This document shows, piece after piece, positions 60,001-64,000 of a DNA stretch of 64,000 bases (positions are counted from its first letter, which is position 1; each line of letters begins with the position of its first letter). The DNA comes from Chrysomallon squamiferum (Eukaryota; Mollusca; Gastropoda; Neomphalida; Peltospiridae). The notes beneath the pieces are model-generated. The model was not told the origin of the DNA. It ran no database searches and saw nothing but the letters and a program-made list of their open reading frames with translations. The DNA lies in NCBI GenBank assembly GCA_012295275.1, contig CM022667.1, positions 5,946,994-6,010,993 of the forward strand, read 5' to 3'. Made by a program: the position numbers and the translations under genes.

Positions 60001-61538
60001 GGTAGGTGATGTAGAACTAAAACTCAGTTAAACATTTTGCAATCTATTATAAGTTAATAAAATAATTATCTTGTATAAAAATATTTCTTTTTCATTTTCC
60101 ATGCTAAATGCCTGTTAAATATTTTCAACCTTTATGCAGCAGTGTAAACCTTGCAGAAATGGTAGAAAGTCTAACATGATTCACTGGTAAGAAAAAGACC
60201 ATGTATTTTGCAGTGCTCATAAATTGTTTTAAATAAAAAAAATAGGTTAAATGTAACTGGGATGATAATGTGTTTTACCGTGACTTAATTTTGCTCATTA
60301 ATATTCTTCTGTTTGACTTTTCATTTGATGAAATCTTCTCCAAACAATTTTACATCATCCACTTCTTTTCCTACAGACTTTTCTCTTGAGGATATTCCTT
60401 TGAAATAGATCAAAATTGCAGAGATGTTTGAATAGAATCACATAATGTCTGAAAAAGTAAATATTGTCAGTAAACAGAAATAGTTTCTCAGATAAATATA
60501 GTCTTGTTTTTTAAGCCTGATGTCATCTTGCTGATATAAAAATTATATCTGCACTAATGTTGAATGAAAACAAGTTATATGTGAGTGACTGAACATGGGT
60601 TCATTTAAAATATATTCCTAATAAAATCGGTATGTATAATTTTATCATTTACCTTGGAAGACAAACACCAGATCTCTTCAGTCAGACACTACCACTGAAC
60701 TATGAGCTGCATTCTGATGTCCCTATTATGAGACATGATAAAAGTTATATAAATATGGTGAAATAAGAACAGAAATGCATCAAAACATAAATATATTAGC
60801 ACATGACAGGCATCATAGAAAATAATTATCTTCTTGCATGGTATTTGGAGTTACTCAGCACTGCTGGCTTTAATATGTTCAAATATATGAAATGACACAA
60901 AAATGCCTATAATCTGTCAAGTTCACCCAAATGGAACATTATTAATGTTTTGTATTTAATCATTTTAGTTTATTAATACTTTCTTGAGCACATGTCTTCT
61001 TTACCAACGTCACAGAATTGTCTGACAGATTAAGATTGTTGGGGTTTTGTTGTTCTTTTGGGGGCTGTTTTTTTCAGCACAGTCTTGATACTATTTATAT
61101 GCTATTTTACTATTAAATATCAAACAAAATTGTAATAGGTCCAAAAGCCTAATTTGTTTTATTCCTGTTCTAAACCCAAGAGATATGACTTGCACATGTG
61201 CATTTTAAATGACTCTTTCATCAGAAATAAAATGGATCTGAAATAGCTATAATATCAAAATAATAGTTTACCTGGTATTACTGTTTAATAATAAATACAG
61301 GTGAGACTACTATATCACTTGAGTGTAAGTACAACAAGAACACAGCATGTAAAATAACTGTAATATTAAAATAATAGATATACCTGATATTTAATAATAA
61401 TTACAGGTGATGGTACTACAACACTTGACTGTATGGGTGGTGGACAACAAGGACACAGTACACAGTTGGTGTGTAAAATAACTTGTTCAGTCACCAGTGG
61501 AATCATCTTCATAGCACCAGGAGGAAGACAAAATGTAA
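55943..61538 (+). CDS. Gene 6: Ig-domain receptor, 5' part (SP-A'-B-A''), 3' part lost at the assembly gap
   Basis: Exons: SP 55943-56000 (MFLRVFSGVILVISLVSVK), A' 56551-56856, B 58678-58938, A'' 61407-61538 (cut by the gap). All joins are phase 1 and in frame. A non-coding exon upstream ends at a donor at 55732. The order A'-B-A'' matches gene 5, so the missing 3' part is probably like gene 5 (a second B, C, D, E, F, TM and tail). The 5' region is the mirror of gene 3, with a leader one codon shorter. Three 24-nt truncated A' copies precede the full A' exon. The 56.6-61.5 kb stretch is almost identical to 41.4-46.4 kb, so this may be a tandem duplicate or an assembly duplication. Confidence 0.78.
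56231..56550 (+). repeat. Tandem array of truncated A' exon copies, period 106-107 bp
   Basis: Three units start at 56231, 56338 and 56445, and the fourth start (56551) is the full A' exon. Each unit begins after ATTACAG, repeats the first 24 nt of A' to GACT and reaches a GTATGT donor-like site. Codons are G-ETTTLD in phase 1-1 (the second unit has one difference). Each could act as an in-frame micro-exon or be a decayed copy. Confidence 0.75.
56551..56856 (+). CDS. Gene 6 domain A' exon
   Basis: 306 nt, phase 1-1. Compared with the gene 3 A' exon, changes cluster at SVRKGISF, GGTQ, NRQNTRCVGQP, SFTDTD (one residue shorter), WKCQ and GIPSTCDKTKI. The framework (MGGGQQG, LVCKITGS, ITLTIQSF) is kept. 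Confidence 0.85.
60653..60712 (-). repeat. tRNA-derived relic (SINE-like), second copy
   Basis: It has the same sequence as 45478-45540, with an A-box-like TAGTTCAGTGG on the minus strand. It is part of the direct repeat, not an independent insertion. Confidence 0.4.
61407..61538 (+). CDS. Gene 6 A'' exon (partial)
   Basis: 132 nt before the gap. It matches the start of the gene 5 A'' exon apart from the last bases before the gap (CAAAATGTAA against CAAGTTGTAA). Confidence 0.78.
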
Positions 61539-61738
61539 NNNNNNNNNNNNNNNNNNNNNNNNNNNNNNNNNNNNNNNNNNNNNNNNNNNNNNNNNNNNNN
61601 NNNNNNNNNNNNNNNNNNNNNNNNNNNNNNNNNNNNNNNNNNNNNNNNNNNNNNNNNNNNNNNNNNNNNNNNNNNNNNNNNNNNNNNNNNNNNNNNNNNN
61701 NNNNNNNNNNNNNNNNNNNNNNNNNNNNNNNNNNNNNN
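61539..61738. other. Assembly gap, 200 N
   Basis: Exactly 200 N. Gene 6 (plus) enters from the left and gene 7 (minus) from the right, so the flanks are not continuous parts of one gene. Confidence 0.98.
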
Positions 61739-62996
61739 TTTTACAACAAGATCTGTTCTTTTTTCCCCATTTGACACAGCAACCTGATAGATTCCAAAAT
61801 CTTCTTGTTTGACATTTGTCAGTTTATATTCACCTACAGCAGAGACATTTGTAGTGAATACAGGTTGTGTAGATCCAAGACTTTTATTATTTACATCTGT
61901 GAGTTTATACCAGGTAAATGTTGGAACTGGATTGGCAATCACAGAAATGTGTAGAGTTACATTTCCACCTTCTACAGTAAAATATGTATCCTGAAATAAA
62001 ACTCGATGATCAAGCCTTGGTGAACCTGTAGAGAACAAATTATTGTTATTGAGACGAGAAGAGAAAAAAAGTAAAATAATAATAATGATAGAAATAATGT
62101 TCTTTAATGACATACATGTAACATTAAGCTGCACACTTTGACTGACATCAGACTTGATGTTGTTTCCTGCTTCACAAGTGTAAAATCCTGTATCCAGACA
62201 TCCAGCTTCATTTCAGCTGTACTCCACTGACTTGGAGTTTTTCACTTCACGTAGAATGTGTGAGTTGTTTAACAGTTTGATGTGAGATGCTGGATTACTG
62301 TCAACTTCACATCTCAGAGACATAGGAGTCAGTTCATCAACTGTTATCTTTGCAGACTTTGAATTTAAAGTCAAAGATGTTATTGAAGTCTGATCTGGAA
62401 CAAGTAAAAACACTGCAAAGTATTTTGTTAAACACATTTGAACATTAAGTAACGAATATTTTTGCACATTCAGTAGTTATAATCATTCATATTTGGTTGT
62501 TAATAAATCATTAAATTGTTTCATATATAACATGATATGTTTAAAAACAATGTTAAAGTTCTCTTGAAAGCGTATGTATTTATTTTAAAAAGCAGAAAAC
62601 AGTTTTACTTTTCACAGATTGTATTTCTGTGTTAAAAACCAAATCAGTGCTTTAAAGGAGTCTCTGAATTCAGGTGGCATTCTTGATGTTTTAACTCTAA
62701 ACACCAGTGTTGAATTTTAGCAGATTCAGAAGTATGTGGATGTCACACAGTGAAGCAAATTTGAAAGAAAAATAATCAACTAATTGAAATTAATCATGTT
62801 CATAAAAAACAAAAAAATGAAGTCCTTGAAGGAAAAGCATATGCAGTTAATGAATTGATGAAGAATGTTCTAGAGACAATGTAGTTAGAAACAGAGTCTA
62901 CAAGATAACAACTGAAATTCTCCTGTGTAATGTCAGACTGAAATAGAAAAATAAAAATATAAACATCATGTAAACACAATCTGAAAATAATTGTTT

Positions 62997-63035
62997 ATGT
63001 ATGTATGTATGTATGTATATATGTATGTACGTACG
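62997..63035. repeat. (ATGT)n microsatellite
   Basis: GTAT units between 62997 and 63035 in the C-D intron of gene 7. Confidence 0.85.
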
Positions 63036-63129
63036 CATGCATTGTTGGCTGTTTATACAGCCTGAAATAAAGCATAAGTCACTTTTAAGTTATTTACATT
63101 TAACAGTGATTAGCATATAGTAAATTTAA

Positions 63130-63194
63130 ATCATCGACTGTTATCTTTAAAGACTGAGTCTAAAGTCAAAGATATTAATAAACCATGATCTGTA
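63130..63194 (-). pseudogene. Relic of a second D exon in the C-D intron of gene 7
   Basis: It matches the 5' part of the functional D exon (62336-62400): ACTGTTATCTTT, GAGT..AAAGTCAAAGAT, ATTAATAAACCATGATCTG. Small deletions break the frame. Confidence 0.65.
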
Positions 63195-64000
63195 AGAAAT
63201 AAACAATTACTGAAAATAAAAAATGTGTTTGATAGACAATTCTGGTAAAACACGTTTTACAAGTCTCCAACAGTTGAACTGATTTATTTTGAGGAAGAAC
63301 TACTAAGCTAACAGGATGACGTCTGAATTTAAAAATTGTTATAAGTTCCTGTTTGGTATTTTTCTTTCTTCCTCTATTTTTCTTCTCTTTTTTTTTCTTT
63401 TTAATATAACAAGTCTATATTTATTTATTCATTCATTTATTTATTTATTAAATTATCTATGTTTTGAAATAGGTAAACTGAACATTATTACCCTTGCATA
63501 TCTCGGATAATATAAGAACTCTAAAATCAGTAAAAATATTATAAATGTGTTTTGACAAAACTTTTAGAATTGAAACTTTTGTCACCATTTTCCTGTCTAT
63601 ATGTTTCTTTTTTCCCCCTTTTTCTCCTTCGTTTTCTTCTTTTTAACTTGTATATATATATATTCTTATACATATATATTCTTTTTCTTTTAATAAGCTT
63701 TACCTCTTTCTTTAATTTTGAGTTTTTAATGTGTATAAAATACAGTATATTTATTCAAGAACATCATTCATGTCATTATTTATTTCTATCTTTGTTAAAC
63801 AGATATTAATGTTCAAGTACAAATCCTTTTTGAAAATCAAATTATCTATGTTTACTTACACTGAACATCCAAGATAACAGTTTTGTTGTTTGACTTGTTT
63901 GTGTTTACATTGGTGACAATACACACACAGACTCCAGCCTCTGTTATGTGTATTTGTGTAAAAGAAAGTACAGCATCGTTTATTTCCTTTGTCTGACACT

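Larger units (their letters stand above)
41427..61538. repeat. Direct repeat, 41427-46366 and about 56603-61538
   Basis: Two copies of about 4.9 kb, offset by about 15.17 kb, differ by only scattered substitutions and small indels. Both run from within A' through B to within A''. Both contig ends lie inside repeated exons. A third, partial copy of the B exon and following intron (43508-44460) occurs at 47533-48461, offset about 4.0 kb. Confidence 0.85.
61739..64000 (-). pseudogene. Gene 7: Ig-domain receptor fragment (C-D-E) with a nonsense codon in D
   Basis: Exons in transcript order: C 63860-64000 (cut by the window end), D 62116-62394, E 61739-62025 (3' end lost in the gap). Splice sites are intact and phase 1. 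In D the core Trp codon TGG is TGA (62213-62215), truncating the protein at VEYS. C is of the gene 1/gene 2 type (VCVCIVTNVNT), so gene 7 belongs to that subfamily. E again lacks the canonical Cys pair. The C-D intron contains a relic D exon like that of gene 1. A single-base assembly error is possible for the stop, so it could still be a working gene. Confidence 0.7.

Noticed and set aside
61487-62134. Long open frame across the second gap joining gene 6 and gene 7 sequence
   Set aside because: It reads through 200 N and through an intron. The two sides belong to genes on opposite strands.
63316-63809. Hydrophobic open frames at the right end
   Set aside because: They arise from T-rich intron sequence (TTT/TTA/ATT codons). 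The similar region at 14425-14631 in gene 2 has no conserved frame.

Overview
The window is AT-rich, intron-dense eukaryotic DNA. It holds a tandem family of single-pass membrane receptors built from immunoglobulin-like (Ig) domains, one fibronectin type III (FN3) domain, a transmembrane (TM) segment and a tyrosine-rich tail. Nearly every exon codes one domain and is bounded by phase-1 introns with GT..AG ends. Relics of Tc1/mariner and non-LTR elements, and the lack of a vertebrate-like gene set, suggest an invertebrate. A lophotrochozoan such as a mollusc is my guess, but the sequence does not prove it.

I name exons by type. SP is the signal peptide. A and A' are two alternative N-terminal Ig-like domains. 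B, C, D and E are successive Ig-like domains, F is FN3, TM is the membrane exon, and H, I, J are tail exons. Layout: gene 1 (minus, 1-7287; SP-A-B-C-D, running off the left edge); gene 2 (minus, 10356-22005; complete, SP-A-B-C-D-E-TM-H-I-J, 620 aa, FN3 exon decayed); gene 3 (minus, 25011-33812; complete, SP-A'-B-C-D-E-F-TM-H-I-J, 697 aa); gene 4 (minus, 36525-40825; C to J, 5' part lost in a 200-N gap at 41227-41426); gene 5 (plus, 41427-53100; A'-B-A''-broken B-C-D-E-F-TM-H-I-J, with several disabling lesions); gene 6 (plus, 55943-61538; SP-A'-B-A'', cut by a second 200-N gap at 61539-61738); gene 7 (minus, 61739-64000; E, D with a nonsense codon, C, running off the right edge).

Two subfamilies share one chassis. 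Genes 1 and 2 use N-terminal domain A, and gene 7 resembles them in its C exon. Genes 3 to 6 use A' or A'' with a different signal peptide and promoter region. Where the tail is visible (genes 2 to 5) it carries YSSL-x7-YSVL, which fits the ITAM consensus, an ITIM-like SLY(D/E)DL upstream, and a YEN motif near the C terminus. The predicted product is a diversified cell-surface receptor that could signal through SH2-domain proteins. The architecture recalls invertebrate allorecognition or immune receptor clusters. The function is inference.

The segment 33-41.2 kb is a near mirror image of 48.3-56.9 kb, and 41.4-46.4 kb is an almost identical direct copy of 56.6-61.5 kb. The middle contig (41427-61538) lies between two gaps of exactly 200 N. 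It may be a real recent inverted and tandem duplication or a misplaced alternative haplotype.
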